From NCBI GenBank assembly GCA_029007475.1, contig JAQXHW010000021.1, forward strand, positions 1 to 5,088: a stretch of 5,088 nt of DNA, in the 5' to 3' direction. Positions 1-5,042 of the stretch are shown in pieces. The notes under the pieces were generated by a model. It was not told where the DNA came from, searched no databases, and was given only the letters and a program-made list of their open reading frames with translations. Within the stretch, counting starts at the first letter, position 1. Each line of letters starts with the position of its first letter. The position numbers and the translations under genes are program-made. Source of the DNA: Oscillospiraceae bacterium. Its GTDB lineage: Bacteria > Bacillota > Clostridia > Oscillospirales > Acutalibacteraceae.

Positions 1-781
1 AGAGAGAGGTGGCCTCGCCGCCTGAGGAGGCCCATCCGATGCCTATCATACCGGAGTGAGAAACCGCTTTAATATCGTCCTCGTGGTCCATAGCGTTTAT
101 TAGCTCAAAATAGATATCGCTTATGGAGATAACCTTGTCAACCTGACTTTTGTATGTACCGAAGCCGTTCTTTACATAGCTAACCTTGCCGGGACAGGGG
201 GAGATGAAGCAAACACCGATTTCCTCGTCTTTGAGCTCTGGGTGCTCCCGCTTTGCCTTTTCGCGTGCAAGCTGTGCGGCAACCTCCATGGGAGGAAGCA
301 TGGGAAGAATATTATCGGTAAGAGAGGGAAATCTTAGAGAAATGAGCCTTAATACCACAGGACAGGCAGAGCTGATAATCGGTCTCTGGATATTAGCTGT
401 TTTGAGGAAAGCACGGGTGTAAGCCGTTACAAGCTCAGCCGCCGCGGAAACCTCAAAAACATCGTCAAAGCCGATTTTAAGAAGTCCGTTAAGGACATAA
501 TCTACATCCTCAAGATTTTCAAACTGACCGTACAGGGTAGGTGCAGGAAGCGCAATCTTCCATTTGTACTTATCCATTTCACTCAGCTTGTTACATTTAG
601 CCTTCTTAGCTTTTTTTGGACATACTTTGATACATTCGCCGCAGTCAATGCAACGTTTTTCATTGATAACCGCATGGTTATCTTTAATTCGTATTGCTTG
701 AGTGGGGCAGTGGCGCAGACAGGTTGTGCATCCGATGCACTTGCTAACATCAAGATAGACGGAATGCTCGTAACTATTCAA
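1..781 (-). CDS. Ferredoxin-[FeFe]-hydrogenase domain protein, probable sensory (HydS-like, group C) hydrogenase; C-terminus cut off by the window edge
   Basis: I read 260 codons from a TTG start at 781-779; the gene runs off the left edge. Residues 15-25 (CIGCTTCLRHC-P) and 44-54 (CIDCGECIKVC-P) are two classic [4Fe-4S] ferredoxin motifs. From about residue 75 the protein matches the iron-only hydrogenase large-subunit domain: SSACPVV at 137-143 is the first H-cluster motif (C140 as [4Fe-4S] ligand) and SPCPGK at 194-199 the second (C196, K199). The third cysteine motif would lie beyond the edge. Catalytic enzymes have Cys-Cys-Pro in the first motif; here the proton-relay Cys is Ala139, and the channel glutamates align with Thr122 and Phe125. 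From family knowledge this points to a slow or non-turnover H2/redox sensor, often carrying a C-terminal PAS domain. The gene starts 24 nt after the kinase-like gene and is the fourth gene of its operon. The hydrogenase domain is secure; the sensory role is inferred. Confidence 0.88.
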   Translation of the reverse strand, partial: MNSYEHSVYLDVSKCIGCTTCLRHCPTQAIRIKDNHAVINEKRCIDCGECIKVCPKKAKKAKCNKLSEMDKYKWKIALPAPTLYGQFENLEDVDYVLNGLLKIGFDDVFEVSAAAELVTAYTRAFLKTANIQRPIISSACPVVLRLISLRFPSLTDNILPMLPPMEVAAQLAREKAKREHPELKDEEIGVCFISPCPGKVSYVKNGFGTYKSQVDKVISISDIYFELINAMDHEDDIKAVSHSGMIGIGWASSGGEATSL

Positions 782-787
782 ATTCTG

Positions 788-794
788 CACCTCT
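788..794 (-). promoter_or_regulatory. Shine-Dalgarno site that selects a TTG start for the hydrogenase-domain gene
   Basis: On the minus strand AGAGGTG (794 to 788) closely resembles the ideal AGGAGGTG and is followed by six bases and then TTG at 781-779. The in-frame GTG at 790-788 lies inside this site and so cannot be the start it serves. No in-frame ATG lies between the upstream gene's stop and the first ferredoxin cysteine, so TTG gives the natural ferredoxin-like N-terminus. Confidence 0.75.
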
Positions 795-805
795 TTCTCT
801 TATGA

Positions 806-1231
806 TTAATTTAGATTAACCCTCATGGTTATTGTGGTACCCTCGCCAACTACTGAGTCGATAGTCATGTAGTCCGTGTAGCGCTTCATGTTGGGAAGTC
901 CCATACCTGCGCCGAAGCCCATAGAGCGTATTGAGTCGGTAGCGGTAGAGAAGCCCTCCTGCATAGCCTGTTCAATATTTGCGATACCGGGGCCTTGGTC
1001 CTTAAGGACTATCTCAATGTAATCCTCTGAAACAGAGACGTCAGCGTCTCCGCCGTCAGCATGGACAACCATGTTGATTTCGCCTTCGTACATGGCGATA
1101 GAAACCCGTCTTATGATGTCGGGGGAAATACCAAGCTGCCTAAGGTTTTTCTTTATAGCAACGGAGGCCTGCCCCGCCGAAGTAAAGTCGTCCCCGTCTA
1201 CATCAAAATGGAAGGTGAGCAGATCGCTCAT
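806..1231 (-). CDS. HATPase-domain serine kinase, anti-sigma-factor/RsbT-RsbW-like
   Basis: The 141-residue protein is a stand-alone GHKL ATPase domain, the usual length for RsbT/RsbW/SpoIIAB-type kinases. The N-box is E49-G-E-I-N53 followed by H57; the G1 box is D78-Q-G-P-G82; the G2 box is G105-F-G-A-G-M-G111 followed by L-P-N-M-K. There is no histidine phosphoacceptor domain, membrane segment or receiver. Family members bind ATP and phosphorylate a STAS-domain partner or bind a sigma factor; the partner here is not in the window. Its ATG overlaps the upstream stop as ATGA (1231-1228) and the Shine-Dalgarno is poor, so it is probably translated by coupling. Similar proteins recur beside NuoE-type subunits and [FeFe] hydrogenases in clostridia, which suggests it relays redox or H2 status. 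The fold is certain, the target unknown. Confidence 0.85.
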   Translation of the reverse strand: MSDLLTFHFDVDGDDFTSAGQASVAIKKNLRQLGISPDIIRRVSIAMYEGEINMVVHADGGDADVSVSEDYIEIVLKDQGPGIANIEQAMQEGFSTATDSIRSMGFGAGMGLPNMKRYTDYMTIDSVVGEGTTITMRVNLN

Positions 1232-1584
1232 GCTTCACGGAGTTTGTTGCCTACCAAACCGTTAGTGTAAAGGATTCCGCAGGCTTCATACATTCTTTTA
1301 GGGGAAGTGAGCAGAACAATACCCGCTTCCTTTGCAAGCTCAATCATCTCAGGAGAGGGCAGCTTTGAACGCACAAAAACGATACAAACCATATCCATCA
1401 TTTCAGCAGTGCGGATAACCTGAGAATTAACGAGACCTGTAAGCAGGACCGCCTGGTCCTTAACGAATGCCAAAACGTCGCTCATCATATCACTTCCGCA
1501 GGCGGAGTAAACGTGGTGACCCAGGTTTTCTTCGCAGCAGGCAACCTCGGCATCGAGCAGTTCTTTGATTGTGCTGATTTTCAT
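1228..1584 (-). CDS. DRTGG-domain-like small protein of the hydrogenase operon
   Basis: The 118-residue soluble protein resembles stand-alone DRTGG-domain proteins. The order seen is an N-terminal helix (KISTIKELLDAEV), then S-D-M-M-S-D-V-L-A-F (about 31-40), a buried strand ending in LLTG (47-50), a second strand (VCIVFV), and the segment P-S-P-E-M-I-E-L-A-K-E-A-G followed by I-V-L-L-T-S-P, the most family-like part. The literal DRTGG string is not conserved. The domain occurs in phosphotransacetylases and is sometimes next to HPr-kinase-like or CBS domains; it is thought to be a ligand-sensing or interaction module, with no established activity. The ATG follows AAAGGA (1599-1594) with 9 bases between. 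It lies 33 nt after the NuoE-like gene and overlaps the kinase gene by 4 bases, which suggests that it works with the kinase. Four cysteines (16, 17, 29, 67) show no metal-site spacing I recognise. Confidence 0.72.
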   Translation of the reverse strand: MKISTIKELLDAEVACCEENLGHHVYSACGSDMMSDVLAFVKDQAVLLTGLVNSQVIRTAEMMDMVCIVFVRSKLPSPEMIELAKEAGIVLLTSPKRMYEACGILYTNGLVGNKLREA

Positions 1585-1617
1585 ACAGATCGTTCCTTTA
1601 TAGAAGAGTTTAGGAAA

Positions 1618-2115
1618 TTAGTCAGCGTACTTTGCGAGAATGTCGTCGACATCATCAACAGTAAGACGTCCGTAAACTTCCTCGTTGATAGTGAGAACAG
1701 GAGCAAGACCGCAAGCGCCGATACAGCGACATGCTGTGAGAGAGAACTTGCCGTCTGCGGTACACTCATCAGAGCCAATACCGAGCTTCTCGGAGAGCTT
1801 GTCGAAGATGTCTCCTGAGCCCTTAACGTAGCAAGCGGTACCAAGGCAAACGGAGATAGTGTATTTTCCCTTAGGAGTTAGTGAGAACTGAGAGTAGAAG
1901 GTGGAAACACCGAAAACCTCCTCCATAGGAACGTTAAGACCTTCTGCAATCATAGCCTGAACTTCCTTAGGCAAGTAGCCGTAAACCTCCTGTGCCTGCT
2001 GAAGCACGGGCATTACTGCGCCGGGGTCGTCCTTGTGTGCTTCGATAATCTCTTTGAGCTTTGCTTCCTGCTCGGGTGTGCCGGTAAAAGGAGCGTTGCT
2101 GATTTTCTTTTGCAT
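1618..2115 (-). CDS. nuoE: NuoE/HydC/HndA-like [2Fe-2S] thioredoxin-fold subunit of an NAD(P)-linked hydrogenase or oxidoreductase
   Basis: The 165-residue protein is the usual length for the 24-kDa (NuoE) family. An N-terminal helical part holds the typical V-M-P-V-L-Q-Q-A-Q-E-V-Y-G-Y-L-P (34-49) and V-F-G-V-S-T-F-Y-S-Q-F (67-77). The thioredoxin-like part carries the four cluster ligands C90-x4-C95 (CLGTAC) and C131-x3-C135 (CIGACGLAP), so it should bind one [2Fe-2S] cluster. In complex I and in bifurcating hydrogenases this subunit partners with the flavin/NAD subunit NuoF/HydB. Here it is the first gene of the operon, with a strong Shine-Dalgarno (GGGAGG, about 7 bases before ATG). Neither NuoF nor HydA is in the window; they may lie beyond the left edge. 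An extra Cys129 sits two residues before a ligand. Assignment to the family is secure; whether it serves a bifurcating hydrogenase or the sensor is inferred. Confidence 0.93.
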   Translation of the reverse strand: MQKKISNAPFTGTPEQEAKLKEIIEAHKDDPGAVMPVLQQAQEVYGYLPKEVQAMIAEGLNVPMEEVFGVSTFYSQFSLTPKGKYTISVCLGTACYVKGSGDIFDKLSEKLGIGSDECTADGKFSLTACRCIGACGLAPVLTINEEVYGRLTVDDVDDILAKYAD

Positions 2116-2151
2116 TATTTATCCTCCCTGAAAATAAATTGTTTTGTAAAA

Positions 2152-2172
2152 AGCAATGCAAAAATAATTGCT
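2152..2172 (-). repeat. Perfect 6-bp inverted repeat in the leader of the hydrogenase operon
   Basis: The arms AGCAAT (2152-2157) and ATTGCT (2167-2172) are separated by 9 bases. In the minus-strand transcript the hairpin would be followed directly by a run of U (positions 2151-2147), like a very weak attenuator. It could equally be a DNA operator just downstream of the promoter. The stem has only two G-C pairs, so stability is doubtful. Confidence 0.35.
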
Positions 2173-2188
2173 ATTAACATACACTATC

Positions 2189-2217
2189 ATTTTAGCATAA
2201 ATTATTAAAAATGTCTA
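2189..2217 (-). promoter_or_regulatory. Sigma-A-type promoter of the nuoE-like/hydrogenase operon
   Basis: On the minus strand the -35 box is TAGACA (2217-2212, 5 of 6 to consensus), then a 17-base spacer, then TAAAAT (2194-2189, 5 of 6), with a TG one base before the -10 (extended -10, TGCTAAAAT). Transcription should start near 2182, giving an untranslated leader of about 67 nt before the nuoE-like ATG. It is the only convincing promoter that I see for the four-gene operon. Confidence 0.7.
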
Positions 2218-2289
2218 CAAAAAAGAGCAAAAATCTTGAATAAGTTATGAAATACGGCTATATGATTTGTGTTTAGAAATAATAGTCTC

Positions 2290-2324
2290 AACAATCTGCA
2301 CAGAACGAGCTGCAGCTTATTGTT
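2290..2324. repeat. 11-bp-arm inverted repeat with a 3-base bulge between trmO and the hydrogenase operon
   Basis: AACAATCTGCA (2290-2300) pairs with TGCAG plus ATTGTT (2311-2315 and 2319-2324), leaving CTT unpaired and a 10-base loop. Within it AGCTGCAGCT (2309-2318 region) is itself a palindrome. It lies about 50 bases after the trmO stop, so it may end trmO transcription, but neither side has a proper T-run. An operator role is also possible. The spacer between 2116 and 2373 holds no gene that I can see. Confidence 0.4.
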
Positions 2325-2373
2325 AAATATGCATTAATACAAAGAAAAAGCAGGAGAATATGCTCTACTTCAG

Positions 2374-3039
2374 CTATACTTTTTCTATGCTTTTTACAGT
2401 AAGAATATCTGCGTCAACAGTAAATTTTATTTCGAATTCTCCGTACTTCATGCCGTAAATTCTCTCGCTGTCGTCGATATACTGAGGTCTGGGGTCTCCC
2501 GAGAGAATGTCCATAAGAGGTTTAATTTTCTTATTCGGAATAACGGACAACAGCGTTTCCTCACATTCTACCTTCAGCGAGTAATGCTTTCTCTCGTCGG
2601 CAAAGCCGCCTAAGGCGTCGGGGTGTGAGTCGGTATAGGGGAGATAGGGCTTGATATCGTAAATGGGTGTTCCGTCTAAAAGGTCGGCCCCCGAAACTAT
2701 AAGGACTGTGCCATGGTGAGTTTTCTCAAGACCTATTAGCTTGACCGAGGATAGCCCGATAGGGTTGGGTCTAAAGGGTGAGCGTGTAGCGAAAACTCCC
2801 ATTCTCTTGTTGCCGCCGAGTCGCGGAGGCCGTACCGTAGGGGACCAGCTATCCCGTTTTGCCTCGGAAAATTCCCAAATCAGCCAAAGGTGTGAAAAGC
2901 CTTCAATACCTCTTAAAGCCTCATCATTTCTATACTCAGGTTCAAAAATTACAGTTGCCAAAGAGTCCGCCAAACCGCTCTGCCTTGGAATTCCGAACTT
3001 TTCGGGGAAATCGGTCTTAATCTTAGCAATTACTTTCAT
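2374..3039 (-). CDS. trmO: tRNA (N6-threonylcarbamoyladenosine37-N6)-methyltransferase TrmO (TsaA/UPF0066 family)
   Basis: The 221-residue protein matches full-length TrmO (E. coli about 235). Conserved blocks in order: K-F-G-I-P-R-Q-S-G-L (14-23); G-F-S-H-L-W-L-I-W-E-F (47-57); R-P-P-R-L-G-G (70-76); G-V-F-A-T-R-S-P-F-R-P-N-P-I-G-L-S (81-97), the SAM-binding signature; D-L-L-D-G-T-P-I-Y-D-I-K-P-Y (119-132); and a C-terminal D-P-R-P-Q-Y (182-187) typical of the two-domain form. The enzyme uses S-adenosylmethionine in its unusual beta-barrel fold to methylate t6A37 of Thr tRNA to m6t6A, tuning decoding of ACY codons. The ATG follows GGTGGAGG with about 7 bases between. It has its own divergent promoter and is separated from the operon downstream by about 258 bases, so it is probably a single-gene housekeeping unit. 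I see nothing missing. Confidence 0.95.
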   Translation of the reverse strand: MKVIAKIKTDFPEKFGIPRQSGLADSLATVIFEPEYRNDEALRGIEGFSHLWLIWEFSEAKRDSWSPTVRPPRLGGNKRMGVFATRSPFRPNPIGLSSVKLIGLEKTHHGTVLIVSGADLLDGTPIYDIKPYLPYTDSHPDALGGFADERKHYSLKVECEETLLSVIPNKKIKPLMDILSGDPRPQYIDDSERIYGMKYGEFEIKFTVDADILTVKSIEKV

Positions 3040-3067
3040 ATTGTCGCCTCCACCTTCTTCTTAGAAA

Positions 3068-3097
3068 ATTATAAGTATAAGTGAATGAAAAAGTCAA
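3068..3097 (-). promoter_or_regulatory. Sigma-A-type promoter of trmO
   Basis: On the minus strand TTGACT (3097-3092, 5 of 6) is followed by an 18-base spacer and a perfect TATAAT (3073-3068). The start would be near 3061, giving a leader of about 22 nt that contains the GTGGAGG ribosome binding site. Its -35 box lies 9 bases from the -35 box of the divergent promoter. Confidence 0.75.
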
Positions 3098-3106
3098 ATT
3101 TTTTTG

Positions 3107-3135
3107 TTGAATTTTTGTATATTTGTTGCTATAAT
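3107..3135 (+). promoter_or_regulatory. Extended -10 promoter of the nucleotidyltransferase-PLP fusion gene
   Basis: TTGAAT (3107-3112, 4 of 6) is followed by a 17-base spacer and a perfect TATAAT (3130-3135) preceded by TG plus one base (extended -10). The start would be near 3142, leaving a leader of about 32 nt with the Shine-Dalgarno AAAGGAG (3158-3164), 9 bases before the ATG at 3174. GCTAT (3128-3132) and ATAGC (3140-3144) form an inverted repeat around the -10, a possible operator. Confidence 0.75.
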
Positions 3136-3173
3136 TACAATAGCTATATTATGTAGCAAAGGAGAAATATATT

Positions 3174-4988
3174 ATGCAAGGTTTAATTTTAGCAGCAGGA
3201 ATGGGCAAGCGCCTCAAGGACTTAACCCAGAATAACACAAAATGTATGGTTAAGGTTAACGGAGTTACCTTGATTGAAAGAATGCTCAGACAGCTTGACG
3301 CCTTAGAGCTTTCCCGAGTTGTTATCGTTGTGGGATACGAGGGACAAAAACTCATTGATTACATAAAAACTCTCAATATCAAGACCCCTATTGTCTTTGT
3401 TGATAACCCTATTTATGATAAAACCAACAACATATACTCTCTTGCACTTGCGAAGGATTATATGCTTGAGGATAACACGCTTCTCTTAGAGTCTGATTTA
3501 ATTTTCGAGGACAGAGTCTTAAAAGCTCTCCTTGACGACCCAAGGGAAACCCTTGCTCTTGTTGATAAATATGAGGCTTGGATGGACGGTACCTGTATCA
3601 CCATCGGCGATGACGATACTATCGAAAGATTTATCCCCGGTAAAAAGCTTGTTTTTGAGGAGATTGGTGACTACTACAAGACCGTTAATATCTATAAATT
3701 CAGCAAGCATTTCTCCGAAACTCACTATGTACCTTTCCTTGACGCTTACTCTAAGGCTCTCGGTAACAACGAGTATTATGAGCAGGTGCTTCGGGTTATT
3801 ACCATGCTTGATGAGCCCGAGATTAAGGCTAAAAAGCTCTCAGGTCAGCTTTGGTACGAGATTGACGATATCCAGGATTTGGATATAGCTTCCTCTATGT
3901 TTACTCCCGATGAGGACGAAAAGGTTGAAAAAATTCAGGCTCGATACGGCGGCTACTGGAGATATCCAAAGCTCATAGATTTCTGCTATCTTGTAAACCC
4001 CTACTATCCTCCTCAGAGACTCATGGATGAAATCAAGGCAAGTTTTGAGCGGCTTGTTACTCAGTACCCCTCCGGTATGAAGATTAACAGCCTTTTAGCC
4101 GCCAAGAATTTCGGTGTTGACCAAAATCACATACTCGTTGGCAACGGTGCCGCGGAGCTGATTAAGTGCCTTATGGAGAAGCTAAGCGGTAAAATAGGCT
4201 TCATAAGACCTACCTTTGAGGAATATCCCAACCGCTACTGTAGGGAAGAGAGCGTGATTTTTGTTCCCGAAACCGAGGATTTTTCCTACAATGCTGACGA
4301 TTTAATCGGCTTTTTCGGTGATAAGGAAATCAGCACCTTAGTTCTCATTAACCCCGATAATCCCACCGGTAACTACCTCACAAAGGCTGATGTATTGAAG
4401 CTTGTGAAGTGGTGCGGCGAGAATAAGATAAGAATTATTGTTGACGAGTCCTTTGTTGATTTTGCAGAGGAGGAGGACAGCAGCCTTATTTCCAATGAAA
4501 TTTTGAATGAAAACGAAAACCTTATTGTTATGAAGTCTATCTCCAAGTCCTATGGTGTTCCGGGCTTAAGACTGGGCGTTCTTGCTTCCTCCGACGACGA
4601 ATTAATCGCACAGATGAAGAAGGACGTTGCAATCTGGAATATCAACTCTTTTGCCGAGTTCTATATGCAGATTGAGGAGAAATACAAGAAAGATTACGCC
4701 GTAGCTCTTGATAAGCTCAAAGAAGCAAGGAAAGCTCTGACAAGCGAACTCCAGAAATTCTCATCGCTTAGAGTAATTCCCTCTCAGGCGAATTATCTCA
4801 CGGTTGAACTCTTAGGCGGTATTACCTCCAAGGGACTTACAAAGGTTCTTCTCCATAAGCATAATATCTTTATTAAGGACCTTTCCTCAAAAATAAACCG
4901 TGGGGAAAAACAGTTTGTGCGCATAGCTGTTCGCAATTTTGAAGATAACGCAAAGCTCGTTGAAGCCTTAAAGAAAGAGCTTAAGTAA
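3174..4988 (+). CDS. Bifunctional fusion: LicC/PntC-like nucleotidyltransferase plus HisC/CobD-like PLP-dependent aminotransferase or decarboxylase
   Basis: The 604-residue protein has two full domains. Residues 1-240 are a nucleotidyltransferase: L-A-A-G-M-G-K-R-L (6-14) binds the NTP, K23 and K27 follow, T-N-N-I-Y-S-L (84-90) is LicC-like, and E-S-D108 is the likely metal aspartate. About 240-262 is linker. Residues 263-604 are a fold-type I PLP enzyme: V-G-N-G-A-A-E (322-328), N393-P-D-N-P-T-G (393-399), D424-E-S, S-I-S-K458 as Schiff-base lysine, G-L-R466-L-G, and V-R583-I-A-V-R at the end, where HisC has its substrate-phosphate or carboxylate arginine. All catalytic PLP residues are present. 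Known relatives include PntC joined to an AEP transaminase (AEP to CMP-AEP) and LicC (CDP-choline). HisC/CobD-like enzymes also decarboxylate phosphoserine or phosphothreonine. A CTP-activated amino-phosphate or aminophosphonate product is inferred; the substrate is unknown. The gene stands alone with its own promoter and terminator, without phosphonate or capsule genes beside it here. Confidence 0.9.
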   Translation: MQGLILAAGMGKRLKDLTQNNTKCMVKVNGVTLIERMLRQLDALELSRVVIVVGYEGQKLIDYIKTLNIKTPIVFVDNPIYDKTNNIYSLALAKDYMLEDNTLLLESDLIFEDRVLKALLDDPRETLALVDKYEAWMDGTCITIGDDDTIERFIPGKKLVFEEIGDYYKTVNIYKFSKHFSETHYVPFLDAYSKALGNNEYYEQVLRVITMLDEPEIKAKKLSGQLWYEIDDIQDLDIASSMFTPDEDEKVEKIQARYGGYWRYPKLIDFCYLVNPYYPPQRLMDEIKASFERLVTQYPSGMKINSLLAAKNFGVDQNHILVGNGAAELIKCLMEKLSGKIGFIRPTFEEYPNRYCREESVIFVPETEDFSYNADDLIGFFGDKEISTLVLINPDNPTGNYLTKADVLKLVKWCGENKIRIIVDESFVDFAEEEDSSLISNEILNENENLIVMKSISKSYGVPGLRLGVLASSDDELIAQMKKDVAIWNINSFAEFYMQIEEKYKKDYAVALDKLKEARKALTSELQKFSSLRVIPSQANYLTVELLGGITSKGLTKVLLHKHNIFIKDLSSKINRGEKQFVRIAVRNFEDNAKLVEALKKELK

Positions 4989-4993
4989 AACAA

Positions 4994-5038
4994 AAACCGG
5001 CACCTTAGAAATCAATCTAAGATGGCGGTTTCTTGTTT
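4994..5038. terminator. Bidirectional intrinsic terminator
   Basis: The arms 4994-5009 and 5016-5031 form a 16-position stem with two mismatches around the loop AATCAA; CTTAGA/TCTAAG and AAACCG/CGGTTT are perfect. The plus-strand side ends in TTTCTTGTTT, starting 6 bases after the fusion gene's stop. The minus-strand side is followed by a better run, TTTTTGTTTT, so the hairpin can also end leftward transcription, as expected between two convergent genes. Confidence 0.8.
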
Positions 5039-5042
5039 CGTA

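Noticed and set aside
186..422. Plus-strand 78-codon open frame
   Set aside because: It lies wholly inside, and opposite to, the hydrogenase-domain gene, whose cysteine motifs are unmistakable; the plus-strand peptide is low-complexity Ser/Arg-rich and has no ribosome binding site of note.
1513..1818. Plus-strand 101-codon frame across the DRTGG/nuoE-like junction
   Set aside because: Antisense to two well-supported genes, with no promoter or ribosome binding site and no recognisable motif.
1581..1844. Minus-strand 87-codon frame overlapping the end of the nuoE-like gene
   Set aside because: It is a shifted-frame shadow of the conserved NuoE-like coding region; the Ser/Thr/Leu-rich product looks like a frame artefact.
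2320..2344. TTGTTAA...TTAATACAA as a Rex operator upstream of the hydrogenase operon
   Set aside because: The half-sites are 7 bases apart instead of 4 and the right half is imperfect; in DNA this AT-rich it is not distinguishable from chance.
2741..3064. Plus-strand 107-codon frame opposite trmO
   Set aside because: Antisense to the strongly conserved TrmO signature region and running into the trmO promoter; no independent support.
3532..3888. Plus-strand 118-codon frame inside the fusion gene
   Set aside because: Same-strand out-of-frame shadow of the nucleotidyltransferase domain; Leu/Ser/Thr-rich composition typical of a shifted frame.
3174..4988. Naming the fusion gene pntC, licC, hisC or cobD outright
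   Set aside because: Each domain resembles several families with different substrates, and no phosphonate, choline, histidine or cobalamin gene is adjacent in this window to decide.
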